A stretch of 64,000 nucleotides of DNA from NCBI RefSeq assembly GCF_022808855.1, contig NZ_JAKZLF010000004.1, positions 156,053-220,052 on the forward strand, in the 5' to 3' direction. Source of the DNA: Anaeromyxobacter soli. Its GTDB lineage: Bacteria > Myxococcota > Myxococcia > Myxococcales > Anaeromyxobacteraceae. The first letter of the stretch is position 1, and each line of letters opens with the position of its first letter. This document shows, one piece after another, positions 1-8,979 of the stretch. The notes under the pieces are model-generated. The model made no database searches, was not told where the DNA came from, and was given only the letters and a program-made list of their open reading frames with translations. The position numbers and the translations under genes were made by a program.

Positions 1-260
1 CGCAGCCGATCTTCTTCCACTCGCTCATCGCCTGCCTCCTCCTCGCCTGCCTGGCGGGGTCGGCCACGACGACCCGATGGGATCGTACGCCTCCCGCGCG
101 GAGCCACGCGCGCCGCGTCGGGTCGCCCCGCTGGCAGGGACGGGCTACCCGCGGCGCGCAGCGCCGCACGCTCGCGCCGGAGCTGCGAAGCTGCGCCGCG
201 GCCCACCCGAGCGCGCGCCGGGGCGCGCAGGTCGGAGCAGAGTTCCGCCGGGAGAGGAGC

Positions 261-3098
261 ATGGATGCCGGCGCAGCCGCCGCGCTCGTCGCCTCCGACG
301 CCGCCGTCGCGCTCGGCTCCGGCGAGGACGGCCTCGCCCCGGAGGAGGCGGCGCGCCGCCTGCGCGCACACGGGCCGAACGAGCTGCCGCCGGCGCCTCG
401 GATGCCTGCCTCGCTGCGGATGGTCGCGCAGCTCACCCACTTCATGGCGCTCCTCCTCTGGGCGGCGGGCGCGCTCTCGTTCTTCGCGGGCCTGCCGGAG
501 CTGGGCTGGGCGATCTTCGCGGTGGTGCTCGTCAACGGCGCGTTCGGCGGCTGGCAGGAGCACCGGGCCGAGCGGGCGCTCGAGGCCCTGGAGAAGCTCG
601 TGCCGAGGCGCGCCCGGGTGGTGCGGGCAGGGCACCGCGTCGAGATCCCGGCCGCGGCCGTGGTCCCGGGCGACGTCCTCGACCTCGAGGAGGGGGATCG
701 CATCGCCGCCGACGCGCGCATCCTCTCGGCGACGCTCCTGCGCCTGGACGTCTCGCTCCTCACCGGCGAGTCGCTCCCGGTGGAGCGCGACGCACGGCCC
801 TGCTCGCCCGGAAGGTCGATCGCGGGCGCGACCTGCCTCGCACCGGCCGGCGCCACGGTCGCGACCGGCCGGGCGCGAGCGCTGGTGTTCGCGACCGGCC
901 CCGGCACCGAGCTCGGGCGCCTCGCCCGGCTCGCCACCGCGACGCGGCGCCAGCCGTCCACCCTCGAGGTGCAGGTCGCGCGGCTCGTCCGCGTCGTGAC
1001 GGTGATCGCGGTGGGGATGGGGGGCGCCGTGTTCGCGCTCCTCGCCCTCCTCGGCGCCGCGCCGGGCGAGAGCCTCCTCTTCGCCATCGGCATCCTCGTG
1101 GCGAACGTGCCGGAGGGGCTCCTGCCGACCATCACCGTGACGCTCGCGACGAACGTCCAGCGGATGGCGCGCCGGCGCGCCCTGGTGCGGCGGCTCTCCG
1201 CGGTCGAGACGCTCGGCGCGGTGGACGTCGTGTGCACCGACAAGACCGGGACGCTCACCCGGAACGTCCTCGCCGCGCGGGAGCTCTGGACCTGGGACGG
1301 GACATGCGCGCTCCCCGAAGGCGGCGCCGGGGGCGCCGCGGCGCTCGCGCTCTCGGCGGCCGCGCTCGCGAGCGACGCGCGGGGCGGACCGGGCGCGCAC
1401 CGCGGCGACCCGATCGACCGCGCGCTCCTCGAGGGCGCGCGCGCCGCCGGGCTCGACCCCGACGCGCTCGCCCGCGGTTGCCCGCGCGTCGCGGAGCTGC
1501 CGTTCGACGCCAGCCGGCGCCGCGCGACGGTCCTCGTCCGGCCCGGGCCCGGCGCTCGGCCCGGCCGCGGGCGCGGCCTGCGTCGCGATCACGAAGGGTG
1601 CGCCGCGCGCGGTGCTCGAGCGCTGCGCCGCCGTGCTCGCCGGCGGCGCGGCACGGCCGCTCGACGACGCCGCCCGGGCTCGCGCGGTCGGCGCCGAGGA
1701 CGCGCTCGCCGCGCGCGGGCTCCGGGTCGTCGCGGTCGCGCTGCGGGCGGGCGGCCCCGAGCTGGCGGCGCTCCCGCTCGAGGAGGTCGAGCGGGACCTC
1801 ACCCTCCTCGCCCTCTTCGCGTCGAGGATCCACCGCGTCCCGGCGTGCGTGAGGCGCTCGCCACGTGCCGCCGCGCCGGAGTCACGGTCACCGTTGTCAC
1901 CGGCGACCACGCCCTCACCGCGCGCGCGATCGCCGAGGAGGTCGGGCTGTGGCGCAAGGGGGCACGCGTCGTCGAGGGGCCCGCGCTGGACGCGCTCGAC
2001 GACCGCGCCGTCGAGGCGCTCCTCTCCACCGGCGACCCGCTCGTCTTCGCGCGCGCGAACCCGGAGCAGAAGCTGCGCCTCGTCCGCGCGTACCAGCGGC
2101 TCGGCCGCGTGGTCGCGGTCACGGGCGACGGCGTGAACGACGCGCCTGCGCTCCATGCGGCGCACGTCGGCGTGGCGATGGGCCAGGGCGGGACCGACGT
2201 CGCGCGCGCCGCGGCCGACGTGGTGCTGCTCGACGACGACTTCTCGAGCATCGTGGCGGCCGTCGAGGAGGGCCGCGCGACCTTCGCGAACGCCCGCAAG
2301 TTCCTCGCGTACGTGCTCACCTCCAACGTCCCCGAGATCGTGCCGTTCCTCGCCATGGCCGCGCTGCGCATCCCGCCCGCGCTCGGGATCCTCCAGATCC
2401 TCGCGATCGACCTCGGCACCGACATGCTCCCCGCGCTCGCGCTCGGCGCGGAGCCGCCCGAGCCCGGTGCCATGCGCGTCCCGCCGCGGCCGCGCGCGCG
2501 CCGGCTCCTCGACGCGGCGGTCCTCGTGCGCGCCTACGGCGTCCTTGGGCTCGCCGAGGCCGCGGCGTGCATGGGCGCGTTCGCGGCCGTCTGGCACGCC
2601 GCGGGCCTCTCGCTGGGCGAGCTCCAGGCGGCGACGCCCGCGCTCCTCGGCCACACGGCGCCCGCCGCGCTCGCGGCCACCGAGCGGACCGCGACCACCG
2701 CCGCGTTCGCCGCGATCGTCTGCTGCCAGGTCGGCAACGTCCTCGCCTGCCGATCCGAGCGGGTGCCTGCCCTGCGCGCCCACCGTCCCGGGCCGCTCCT
2801 CGTCGCCGGGATCGCCGCGGAGCTCCTCCTCCTCCTCGCGATCGTGTATGCGCCGCCCCTCCAGGCCATGTTCGGCACCGCTCCCCTCCCCGCCCGAGCG
2901 TGGCCGTGGCTCGCCGCCTGCGCCCCCGCGATGGTCGCCGTCGACGCGCTCGCCAAGCGGGCGAGGCGGCGGACGGCGGGCACCCGCGCCCGAGGGCGCG
3001 GCCCCCAGCGGGCGAACCCAACGTCCGGCATTGCCGGCCCCCCGCCGTGGCGGGAGGCTCGAAGGCGTCAGGGCACGCGACGCGGGAGGTCGCCATGA
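261..3098 (+). CDS. P2-type cation-transporting ATPase, with two compensating frameshifts
   Basis: A membrane cation pump of the P-type ATPase family. It has an N-terminal cation-ATPase domain, the actuator motif LLTGES, the phosphorylation motif CTDKTGTLT and the hinge TGDGVNDAP, with hydrophobic segments before and after. The NVPEGLLPT motif in the fourth membrane segment resembles the Na+/K+-type branch (P2C), so a Na+ or K+ substrate is inferred. Residues about 428-521 read as Arg-rich nonsense. The neighbouring +1 frame over the same bases gives the expected nucleotide-binding sequence, including AVAITKGAPRAVLERC. One base appears gained near 1540-1560 and one lost near 1820-1830, so either the gene is damaged or the assembly is wrong. 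The stop overlaps the next start (ATGA at 3095-3098). Confidence 0.85.
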   Translation: MDAGAAAALVASDAAVALGSGEDGLAPEEAARRLRAHGPNELPPAPRMPASLRMVAQLTHFMALLLWAAGALSFFAGLPELGWAIFAVVLVNGAFGGWQEHRAERALEALEKLVPRRARVVRAGHRVEIPAAAVVPGDVLDLEEGDRIAADARILSATLLRLDVSLLTGESLPVERDARPCSPGRSIAGATCLAPAGATVATGRARALVFATGPGTELGRLARLATATRRQPSTLEVQVARLVRVVTVIAVGMGGAVFALLALLGAAPGESLLFAIGILVANVPEGLLPTITVTLATNVQRMARRRALVRRLSAVETLGAVDVVCTDKTGTLTRNVLAARELWTWDGTCALPEGGAGGAAALALSAAALASDARGGPGAHRGDPIDRALLEGARAAGLDPDALARGCPRVAELPFDASRRRATVLVRPGPGARPGRGRGLRRDHEGCAARGARALRRRARRRRGTAARRRRPGSRGRRRGRARRARAPGRRGRAAGGRPRAGGAPARGGRAGPHPPRPLRVEDPPRPGVREALATCRRAGVTVTVVTGDHALTARAIAEEVGLWRKGARVVEGPALDALDDRAVEALLSTGDPLVFARANPEQKLRLVRAYQRLGRVVAVTGDGVNDAPALHAAHVGVAMGQGGTDVARAAADVVLLDDDFSSIVAAVEEGRATFANARKFLAYVLTSNVPEIVPFLAMAALRIPPALGILQILAIDLGTDMLPALALGAEPPEPGAMRVPPRPRARRLLDAAVLVRAYGVLGLAEAAACMGAFAAVWHAAGLSLGELQAATPALLGHTAPAALAATERTATTAAFAAIVCCQVGNVLACRSERVPALRAHRPGPLLVAGIAAELLLLLAIVYAPPLQAMFGTAPLPARAWPWLAACAPAMVAVDALAKRARRRTAGTRARGRGPQRANPTSGIAGPPPWREARRRQGTRRGRSP

Positions 3099-4201
3099 AG
3101 CTCACGCTCAGCGTCATCAAGGCGGACGTCGGATCGATCGGAGGCCACCTCGCGCCCTCGCCCGAGCTCGTCGCCGCCGTGGAGCGCCACGTCCGCGAGG
3201 CCGGGAGAGAGCTCCTCCTCGACGTCCACGTCGGCCACACCGGCGACGACATCGCGATCCTCATGACCCACCGGAAGGGCACGGGCGACTCCGGCATCCA
3301 CCGGCTGGCCTGGGATGCGTTCGTGGCGGGCACCGAGGTCGCGCGCGCGCAGGGGCTCTACGGCGCCGGCCAGGACCTCCTCAAGGACTCGTTCAGCGGG
3401 AACGTGCGCGGGATGGGACCCGCCGTCGCCGAGCTGGAGATCGAGGAGCGCGCCTCGGAGCCGTTCCTCCTCTTCGCCGCCGACAAGACCGACCCCGGAG
3501 CGTTCGATCTCCCGCTCTACCTCGCCTTCGCCGACCCGATGAACACCCCCGGCCTCCTCCTCGCGCCGCGGATGACGAAGGGGTTCCGGTTCGTGGTGAT
3601 GGACGTGCAGCACACCATGCAGGACCGCGTCATCGAGCTCGACGCCCCCGAGAACCTCTACGACCTGGCGGTGCTGCTCCGCGACCCGGAGCGGTTCGTC
3701 GTCGAGTCGATCTGGTCGCGGGCGAGCGGGGCGCAGGCGGTCGCGGTCGCGACGTCGCGGCTCCACAACATCGCCGGTAAGTACACGGGCAAGGACGACC
3801 CGGTGATGCTCGTCCGCTGCCAGATGGACTTCCCCGCCACGGGCGAGGTGCTCGCGCCCTTCCACCTCGGCCACCTCGTGGCGGGCGGGATGCGCGGCTC
3901 GCACCAGATGCCGCTCATGCCCGTGACGCTCGGATCCCCGGTGAGCTTCTTCGACGGGCCGCCGATCGTCACCTGCGCGGCGTTCTCGGTCCGCAACGGC
4001 AAGCTCGCCGGCCCGGTGGACGCGTTCGCGCATCCGTTCTGGGACGCCGTGCGCCGCGAGGTGGCGGAGGCCGCCATCCGCATCCGCCGCCAGGGGTTCG
4101 TGGGCGCGGCGATGCTGCCGATGTCCGAGCTCGAGTACACGGGGATCGTCGAGAAGCTCGGGGAGCTGGAGAAGCGCTTCCGCGTCCGGGCGGAGGCGTG
4201 A
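3095..4201 (+). CDS. Fructose-1,6-bisphosphate aldolase/phosphatase (archaeal type, class V)
   Basis: A bifunctional gluconeogenic enzyme that, in characterised family members, condenses triose phosphates and dephosphorylates the resulting fructose-1,6-bisphosphate. The 368-residue protein matches the archaeal-type family along its length: it starts MKLTLSVIKADVGSIGGH and contains GHTGDDIAI, the Mg2+-binding region FAADKTDPGAFD, and later HLVAGGMRGSHQMPLMPV. The ATG at 3095 is preceded by GGGAGG and overlaps the ATPase stop. Its own TGA overlaps the ATG of the protease, so the three genes look co-transcribed. This form is usual in archaea and deep-branching thermophilic bacteria and is less common in proteobacteria-like genomes. 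Confidence 0.93.
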   Translation: MKLTLSVIKADVGSIGGHLAPSPELVAAVERHVREAGRELLLDVHVGHTGDDIAILMTHRKGTGDSGIHRLAWDAFVAGTEVARAQGLYGAGQDLLKDSFSGNVRGMGPAVAELEIEERASEPFLLFAADKTDPGAFDLPLYLAFADPMNTPGLLLAPRMTKGFRFVVMDVQHTMQDRVIELDAPENLYDLAVLLRDPERFVVESIWSRASGAQAVAVATSRLHNIAGKYTGKDDPVMLVRCQMDFPATGEVLAPFHLGHLVAGGMRGSHQMPLMPVTLGSPVSFFDGPPIVTCAAFSVRNGKLAGPVDAFAHPFWDAVRREVAEAAIRIRRQGFVGAAMLPMSELEYTGIVEKLGELEKRFRVRAEA

Positions 4202-6630
4202 TGCCGAACGCCCCCCTGTCCGCGGCGTCCCTCCGGCCGCGCGGCCTCGCGCGCGAGATGGCGTTCGAGACCACCGCCGAGCTCGAGGATCTGGAGGGAC
4301 CGCTCGGGCAGGCCCGCGCGACCGAGGCGCTGCGCCTCGCCGTCTCGGTGGGCGGCGAGGGCTACAACGCCTACGTGATGGGCCCGCCCGGCGCGGGGAA
4401 GCGCACGTTCGTGATGCGCATGCTCGGGCGCGCCGCGCTCGACGCGCCCACCCCCTCGGACTGGTGCTACCTGAACGGCTTCGCCGACCCGCGCCGGCCC
4501 CGGCGCGTCGAGCTGCCGCCCGGGCGCGGGCGCGAGCTGCGCGCCGATCTGGATCGCCTGGTCGCGGAGCTCCGCGACGCCCTGCCCTCCGCGTTCGAGA
4601 GCCGCGACTACCACGCCCGCGTCCAGATCCTCGAGAAGGAGCGGGACGAGGCGCGAGAGGCGCCGATCGACGAGATCCGGCGGCGCGCCGAGGAGCGCGG
4701 CATCGCGCTGCTGCACGGGCCGATCGGGTTCGCGTTCGCGCCCGCGAACAAGGGCGAGATAATCGGGCCGGACGCGTTCCAGACCTTGCCCGAGGAGGTG
4801 CAGGAGCGCCTGCGGCGCGACATCGGGGAGCTGCAGAACCAGCTCGCCGAGGTGCTCCGGACGATGCCGGACCTCGAGCGCCGGCACCGCGAGCGCGTGA
4901 AGGAGGTGAACGACGACGTGACGGTCCGCGCGGCCGGTGCGCTCCTCCACGAGCTCCGGCGCCGCTACGCGGACGTGCCGGCGGTCCTCGAGCACCTCGA
5001 CGCCGTCCAGGTGGACCTCGTCGAGCGGGTGCACGAGCTGTTCGCGGCCCTCGACGGCGCGGCCGAGCTCCCGGCCGCCCTGCGCAAGCTCCTCGCGGAC
5101 ACGCCCGTGCTCCGGCGGTACGTCGCGAACCTCCTCGTGGAGCACGCCGCGCACGGCGGCGCCCCCGTCGTCCACGAGGACCTTTCATCGCTCTCGAACC
5201 TCTCGGGGCACGTGGAGCACCACGTGCACATGGGCACGCTCGTCACCGACTTCACGCTCGTGCGGGCCGGCGCGCTCCACCGCGCGAACGGCGGCTACCT
5301 CGTGCTCGACGCCCGCAAGCTCCTCGTGCAGCCGTTCGCGTGGGACGCGCTCAAGCGCGCGATCCGGGCGCGCGAGATCCGGATCGACCCGGCAGAGCGG
5401 CTGCTCGGCGTGATGGGCACCTCGACGCTCGAGCCCGAGCCGATCCCGCTGCACGTGAAGATCGTGCTCCTCGGCGATCGCGTGCTCTACCAGCTCCTCT
5501 CGCTCCTCGACCCGGAGTTCTCGCAGCTCTTCAAGGTCGAGGTGGACTTCGAGGACGAGCTCCCCCGCACGCCCGAGCTCGACCGCGACTTCGCGCGGCT
5601 CGTCGCGACGATCGGCCGGCGCGAGCGGCTGCCGCCGTTCGACCGCGGCGCGGTCGAGCGGGTCCTGCAAGAGGCGACGCGCCGCGCGGGCGACTCGACC
5701 CGGATCACCGCCGACGCCGGCGCGATCCACGACCTCGTGACCGAGGCGGCGCACGCCGCAGCCGGCGAGGGTCGCGCCACCGTGACGGCCCGCGACGTGC
5801 GCGCCGCGATAGACGCGCAGGAGCGCCGCGCCGGGCGCCTCCGCGATCGCGTGGACGAGGAGATCCGCCGCGGAACGCTCCTCGTCGAGACCGCCGGCGC
5901 GCGCGTCGGGCAGGTGAACGGCCTCTCCGTCATGATGACGGGCCGGCGCGCCTTCGGTCGCCCGAGCCGGATCACGGCGCGGATGCGCCTCGGGCGGGGC
6001 GAGGTGGTGGACATCGAGCGCGAGGTCGAGCTGGGCGGGCCGATCCACTCGAAGGGCGTGCTCATCCTGGCGGGATTCCTGGGCGGGCGCTATTGCAGCG
6101 CGGCGCCGCTCGCGCTCGCGGCCACGCTCGTGTTCGAGCAGTCGTACGGAGGCGTCGAGGGCGACAGCGCCTCCTCGGCGGAGCTGTACGCGCTGCTCTC
6201 GGCCATCTCGGGCGTCCCGCTGCGCCAGTCGCTCGCGGTCACCGGCTCCGTGGACCAGATCGGCAACGTCCAGGCGGTCGGGGGCGTCACCGAGAAGGTC
6301 GAGGGCTTCTTCGAGGTGTGCCGTGCACGCGGGCTCCGCGGCGACGAGGGCGTCCTCGTGCCCGCCTCGAACGTGCCGCACCTCGTCCTCCGCGACGAGG
6401 TCCTCGCCGCCATCCAGGAGGGAAGCTTCCGGGTGTACCCCGTCGCCACGATCGACCAGGGCATCGAGCTCCTCTCGGGCCTGCCGGCCGGCGCCCCGGA
6501 CGCGAGCGGCGCGTTCCCGCACGATTCGTTCAACGGCCGCGTCGCCGCCCGGCTCGCCGAGCTCGCGGCCGCGGCGCGCGCATTCGCCGCGGGGGGCGAT
6601 CGAGACGGCCAGGGCGGCCGCCCCCGCTGA
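4201..6630 (+). CDS. Lon-related AAA+ ATP-dependent protease (LonB-like)
   Basis: A cytoplasmic ATP-dependent serine protease related to Lon (the COG1067 group). A Walker A motif, MGPPGAGKRT, lies near residue 60. A long central helical insertion follows, and a C-terminal S16 peptidase domain holds the Ser-Lys dyad: the serine in EGDSASSAEL and the lysine in GGVTEKVEGFF. The domain order and about 809 residues fit the group of putative Lon-like proteases with an N-terminal AAA_32 region rather than classical Lon. The ATG at 4201 overlaps the preceding TGA; a GTG one codon upstream is also possible. The substrate is unknown. It sits in an operon with the class V FBPase and the cation ATPase. 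Confidence 0.9.
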   Translation: MPNAPLSAASLRPRGLAREMAFETTAELEDLEGPLGQARATEALRLAVSVGGEGYNAYVMGPPGAGKRTFVMRMLGRAALDAPTPSDWCYLNGFADPRRPRRVELPPGRGRELRADLDRLVAELRDALPSAFESRDYHARVQILEKERDEAREAPIDEIRRRAEERGIALLHGPIGFAFAPANKGEIIGPDAFQTLPEEVQERLRRDIGELQNQLAEVLRTMPDLERRHRERVKEVNDDVTVRAAGALLHELRRRYADVPAVLEHLDAVQVDLVERVHELFAALDGAAELPAALRKLLADTPVLRRYVANLLVEHAAHGGAPVVHEDLSSLSNLSGHVEHHVHMGTLVTDFTLVRAGALHRANGGYLVLDARKLLVQPFAWDALKRAIRAREIRIDPAERLLGVMGTSTLEPEPIPLHVKIVLLGDRVLYQLLSLLDPEFSQLFKVEVDFEDELPRTPELDRDFARLVATIGRRERLPPFDRGAVERVLQEATRRAGDSTRITADAGAIHDLVTEAAHAAAGEGRATVTARDVRAAIDAQERRAGRLRDRVDEEIRRGTLLVETAGARVGQVNGLSVMMTGRRAFGRPSRITARMRLGRGEVVDIEREVELGGPIHSKGVLILAGFLGGRYCSAAPLALAATLVFEQSYGGVEGDSASSAELYALLSAISGVPLRQSLAVTGSVDQIGNVQAVGGVTEKVEGFFEVCRARGLRGDEGVLVPASNVPHLVLRDEVLAAIQEGSFRVYPVATIDQGIELLSGLPAGAPDASGAFPHDSFNGRVAARLAELAAAARAFAAGGDRDGQGGRPR

Positions 6631-6801
6631 GCTCCCGGAGCGGCCACGCGCCGCGCGTTCCGCGACCTGGCGCGGGCCGCCGCGCCCGCGTGTGGCTGCG
6701 ACGCACCGCCCGATGGCGTGCGCGCGGCCAGACGCCCAGGCTCTTCCGGAGGTCCGGCGAACGCGCGGACCGCGCGCGGCGCGGGGCCTCGGAGGCTCGC
6801 C

Positions 6802-7590
6802 ATGTTCGACAAGGTCACCGGGCGCAGACGGTTCGCGACGCTGGTCGGCGCCGTCGCGGGTACGGCGGTCCTCGGCGGAGGCGCGAGCGCCGCCGCGGCG
6901 GTGAAGCACGCCACGGCCGACGCGCACCGCAAGCTCGCCACGGTCCCCTGGCCCTACGTCACGCTCGCCCCGGACCGCGTCGCCTCGCGCGCGTTCTCCG
7001 CGTACGCGCGGGGCCACTGCATGTTCGGCGCGTTCGACGCGCTCGTGGGCTCGGTGGCGGACGCGCTGGGCGATCCCTACGCGAGCTTCCCGTTCGACGT
7101 CATGAAGTACGGCGCCGGCGGGGTGAACGGCTGGGCGACGATCTGCGGCGCGCTGAACGGATCGGCGGCCGCGTTCGAGCTGCTCTCGAAGGAGCCGGGC
7201 CCGCTCGTGGACGCCCTGTTCGCCTGGTACGAGCGCGAGCCGCTGCCCGATCTCGTGCTCACGGCCGCTGCGCATCCGAACGTGCAGTCCATCGCGGGCT
7301 CGCCGCTCTGCCACACCTCCGTGTCCCGATGGTGCGAGGCCTCAGGGAAGAGGTCGTTCAGCGACGAGCGGAAGGAGCGTTGCGGGATCCTGACCGCGAG
7401 CGTCGCGCGCCGCGCGGCGGAGCTGCTCAACGCGCAGGCGGCGAAGCGACCGCTGCCGGTGACCTCCGCCGCCGCGGGCGCGGGCTGCGCCAGGTGTCAC
7501 GAGAAGGACGGCTCCCTCGAGGACACCCGCTCGAAGATGGACTGCGAGGGGTGTCACTTCCACCTCGGCGGGGAGCACCCGGCGCTCTGA
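6802..7590 (+). CDS. Split-Soret-like dihaem cytochrome c with C_GCAxxG_C_C domain
   Basis: A predicted exported redox protein of 262 residues. The N-terminus has two or three arginines followed by a hydrophobic stretch (GRRRFATLVGAVAG), a plausible Tat signal. The central part matches the C_GCAxxG_C_C fold (HCMFGAFDALVG, later ICGALNG). The C-terminus has two haem-binding CxxCH motifs, CARCH and CEGCH. This arrangement is that of the split-Soret cytochromes of sulfate reducers. The ATG at 6802 is chosen because GGAGG lies just upstream and the signal peptide begins there. The next gene is a hydrogenase-type maturation protease, so a role in anaerobic electron transfer is inferred. Confidence 0.8.
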   Translation: MFDKVTGRRRFATLVGAVAGTAVLGGGASAAAAVKHATADAHRKLATVPWPYVTLAPDRVASRAFSAYARGHCMFGAFDALVGSVADALGDPYASFPFDVMKYGAGGVNGWATICGALNGSAAAFELLSKEPGPLVDALFAWYEREPLPDLVLTAAAHPNVQSIAGSPLCHTSVSRWCEASGKRSFSDERKERCGILTASVARRAAELLNAQAAKRPLPVTSAAAGAGCARCHEKDGSLEDTRSKMDCEGCHFHLGGEHPAL

Positions 7591-7676
7591 CGCTCCCCCG
7601 CCTGCGCCCCCCGACCGACGGACGCGACGGGTCCGGGGGAGACGTGCTAGACCTCGTCGCTCCTGGAGAGGGTGCC

Positions 7677-8111
7677 GTGAGGATCCTGGCCTTCGCGATG
7701 GGACACGCGATCCGCGCCGACGACGGCGCCGGGCTCGCCGTTGCGCACGGGCTCGACGCGCTCGTGCCCGGCCTCGAGGTGCTCGAGGTGCCGGAGCTCC
7801 GCCCCGAGCACGCGGAGGCCGTCGCGACGGTCGACGGCGTGCTCTTCCTCGACGCGTCCGTGGCCGGCACGCCGGGCGACGTGCGCGCCGCCCGGCTCGT
7901 CCCGCGACCCGCCCGGGAGGCGATTCTCCACTCCCTCACGCCGGAGGAGATCCTGGGCCTCGCCCGCGCGCTCTTCGGCCACGCGCCGCCCGGCGCGCTC
8001 GTCACCATCGCCGGCCGGGACTTCGCGTTCGGCGAGGCGCTGTCGCCCGAGGTGGAGGCCGCCCTGCCGCTCGCGCGCGAGAAGGCGCGCGAGATGGCCG
8101 CCGGGTTCTAG
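7677..8111 (+). CDS. Hydrogenase maturation protease (M52 family)
   Basis: A small cytoplasmic endopeptidase of the HyaD/HycI type, which trims the C-terminus of a NiFe-hydrogenase large subunit after nickel insertion. The start ILAFAMGHAIRADDGAG fits the family pattern GNxxxxDDGxG with the nickel-sensing acidic residue, although the usual first Asn position reads His. Length is 144 residues, typical for the family. The GTG at 7677 follows a GGAGAGG ribosome-binding site. No hydrogenase structural gene is in the window, so the substrate must be encoded elsewhere. A related function on another metalloenzyme cannot be excluded. Confidence 0.8.
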   Translation: MRILAFAMGHAIRADDGAGLAVAHGLDALVPGLEVLEVPELRPEHAEAVATVDGVLFLDASVAGTPGDVRAARLVPRPAREAILHSLTPEEILGLARALFGHAPPGALVTIAGRDFAFGEALSPEVEAALPLAREKAREMAAGF

Positions 8112-8115
8112 GCGC

Positions 8116-8979
8116 TCACGTGAGCTGCGCATCCGCTGGCGCCGGGAGCGGCGCGGGCGTCTCGATGGCGCGGCCGTCCGCGGCGCGCCAGCCGTCGTCG
8201 CGGCGCTCGAACACGCGCCGCTGGACCGAACGGAAGGCGGCGCCGTCGAAGCTCCGCACCGACAGGACGATCCGCGGGCCGTCCACCTCGAGCCAGTTGT
8301 AGGAGTTGGGCTCGTCGCGCAGGCGGACCGAGGTGGCGGTCCCGGCGTGGAACGCGAGGATGGACCGCGCGAGCCGCTCCACGGGGTGCTCGACCTCGCC
8401 GTTCGCGAGCCGGTGCAGGTGACCGGTGAGGAGGACCTCGAGGTGGCACTCCGCGAGGGCGCGGAGCGCCCGGCCGCTCCGGCCGGCGACGCGCAGGCGC
8501 GGGCGGTCCGCCGTCGGGGCGAACGGGTGATGGGCCACGAGCACGTGCATCCGACCTGCGCCCTCCCCGCAGAAGCGGCGGCGGAGGTCCTCGATCTGCG
8601 CGACCGAGATCCGCCCCTCCTTCCACGTGAGCGACCGCGCCGTGGAGACCCCCGCCACGTAGAGCTCGTCGTCGGCGTACACCGGCGAGAGGTCCGGAGT
8701 GACGATGCGCGTGTACCGGCCGAGGGGCGAGAGGAAGCGGCGCGCGACGTCGTAGAGCGGCACGTCGTGATTCCCGGGCACCACCACCCGCGGCGCGGGG
8801 ATCCGGTCGAGGAAGGCGCGCGCGGCCCGGAACTGGCCGGAGCGCGCGCGCTGGGTGAGGTCGCCGCTCACCGCGACGACCGTCGGGCGGAGCTCGGCGA
8901 GATCGGCGACGAGCGCCTCTACGACGCGCGCCTCCTCGCGCCCGAAGTGGAGGTCGGAGAGGTGGGCGATCGTCTTCAC
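8116..8979 (-). CDS. Calcineurin-like metallophosphoesterase
   Basis: A dinuclear-metal phosphoesterase of 287 residues. All the metal-binding blocks are visible: ISDLHFG-type start (AHLSDLHFG), SGDLTQ, PGNHD, VAHHPF and GHLHR. The order and spacing fit the cyclic-nucleotide phosphodiesterase/Icc-like branch, but the substrate is not set by sequence. The GTG start at 8979 overlaps the stop of the upstream kinase gene by four bases (GTGA), so translation is probably coupled. It is the last gene of a run that begins with the MacA-like gene. Pairing with a lipid-kinase-family gene suggests a phospholipid or lipid-headgroup substrate, which is inference only. Confidence 0.88.
   Translation of the reverse strand: MKTIAHLSDLHFGREEARVVEALVADLAELRPTVVAVSGDLTQRARSGQFRAARAFLDRIPAPRVVVPGNHDVPLYDVARRFLSPLGRYTRIVTPDLSPVYADDELYVAGVSTARSLTWKEGRISVAQIEDLRRRFCGEGAGRMHVLVAHHPFAPTADRPRLRVAGRSGRALRALAECHLEVLLTGHLHRLANGEVEHPVERLARSILAFHAGTATSVRLRDEPNSYNWLEVDGPRIVLSVRSFDGAAFRSVQRRVFERRDDGWRAADGRAIETPAPLPAPADAQLT

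Noticed and set aside
1..260. Possible 3' end of an upstream gene reading PIFFHSLIACLLLACLAG
   Set aside because: Looks like a membrane helix, but the frame has no stop before the ATPase and all three plus frames are open, so it cannot be supported.
77..1852. Long open frame overlapping the cation ATPase on the same strand
   Set aside because: Arg/Ala/Pro-rich with no domain. Very high GC keeps several frames open; only the part from about 1560 to 1830 in the +1 frame is real ATPase sequence.
3068..5188. Long minus-strand frame opposite the FBPase and Lon genes
   Set aside because: Antisense shadow, Arg-rich and without motifs.
4464..7676. Very long plus-strand frame through the Lon-like gene
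   Set aside because: A shadow of the protease and cytochrome genes. Only its tail from 7677, the maturation protease, is real.
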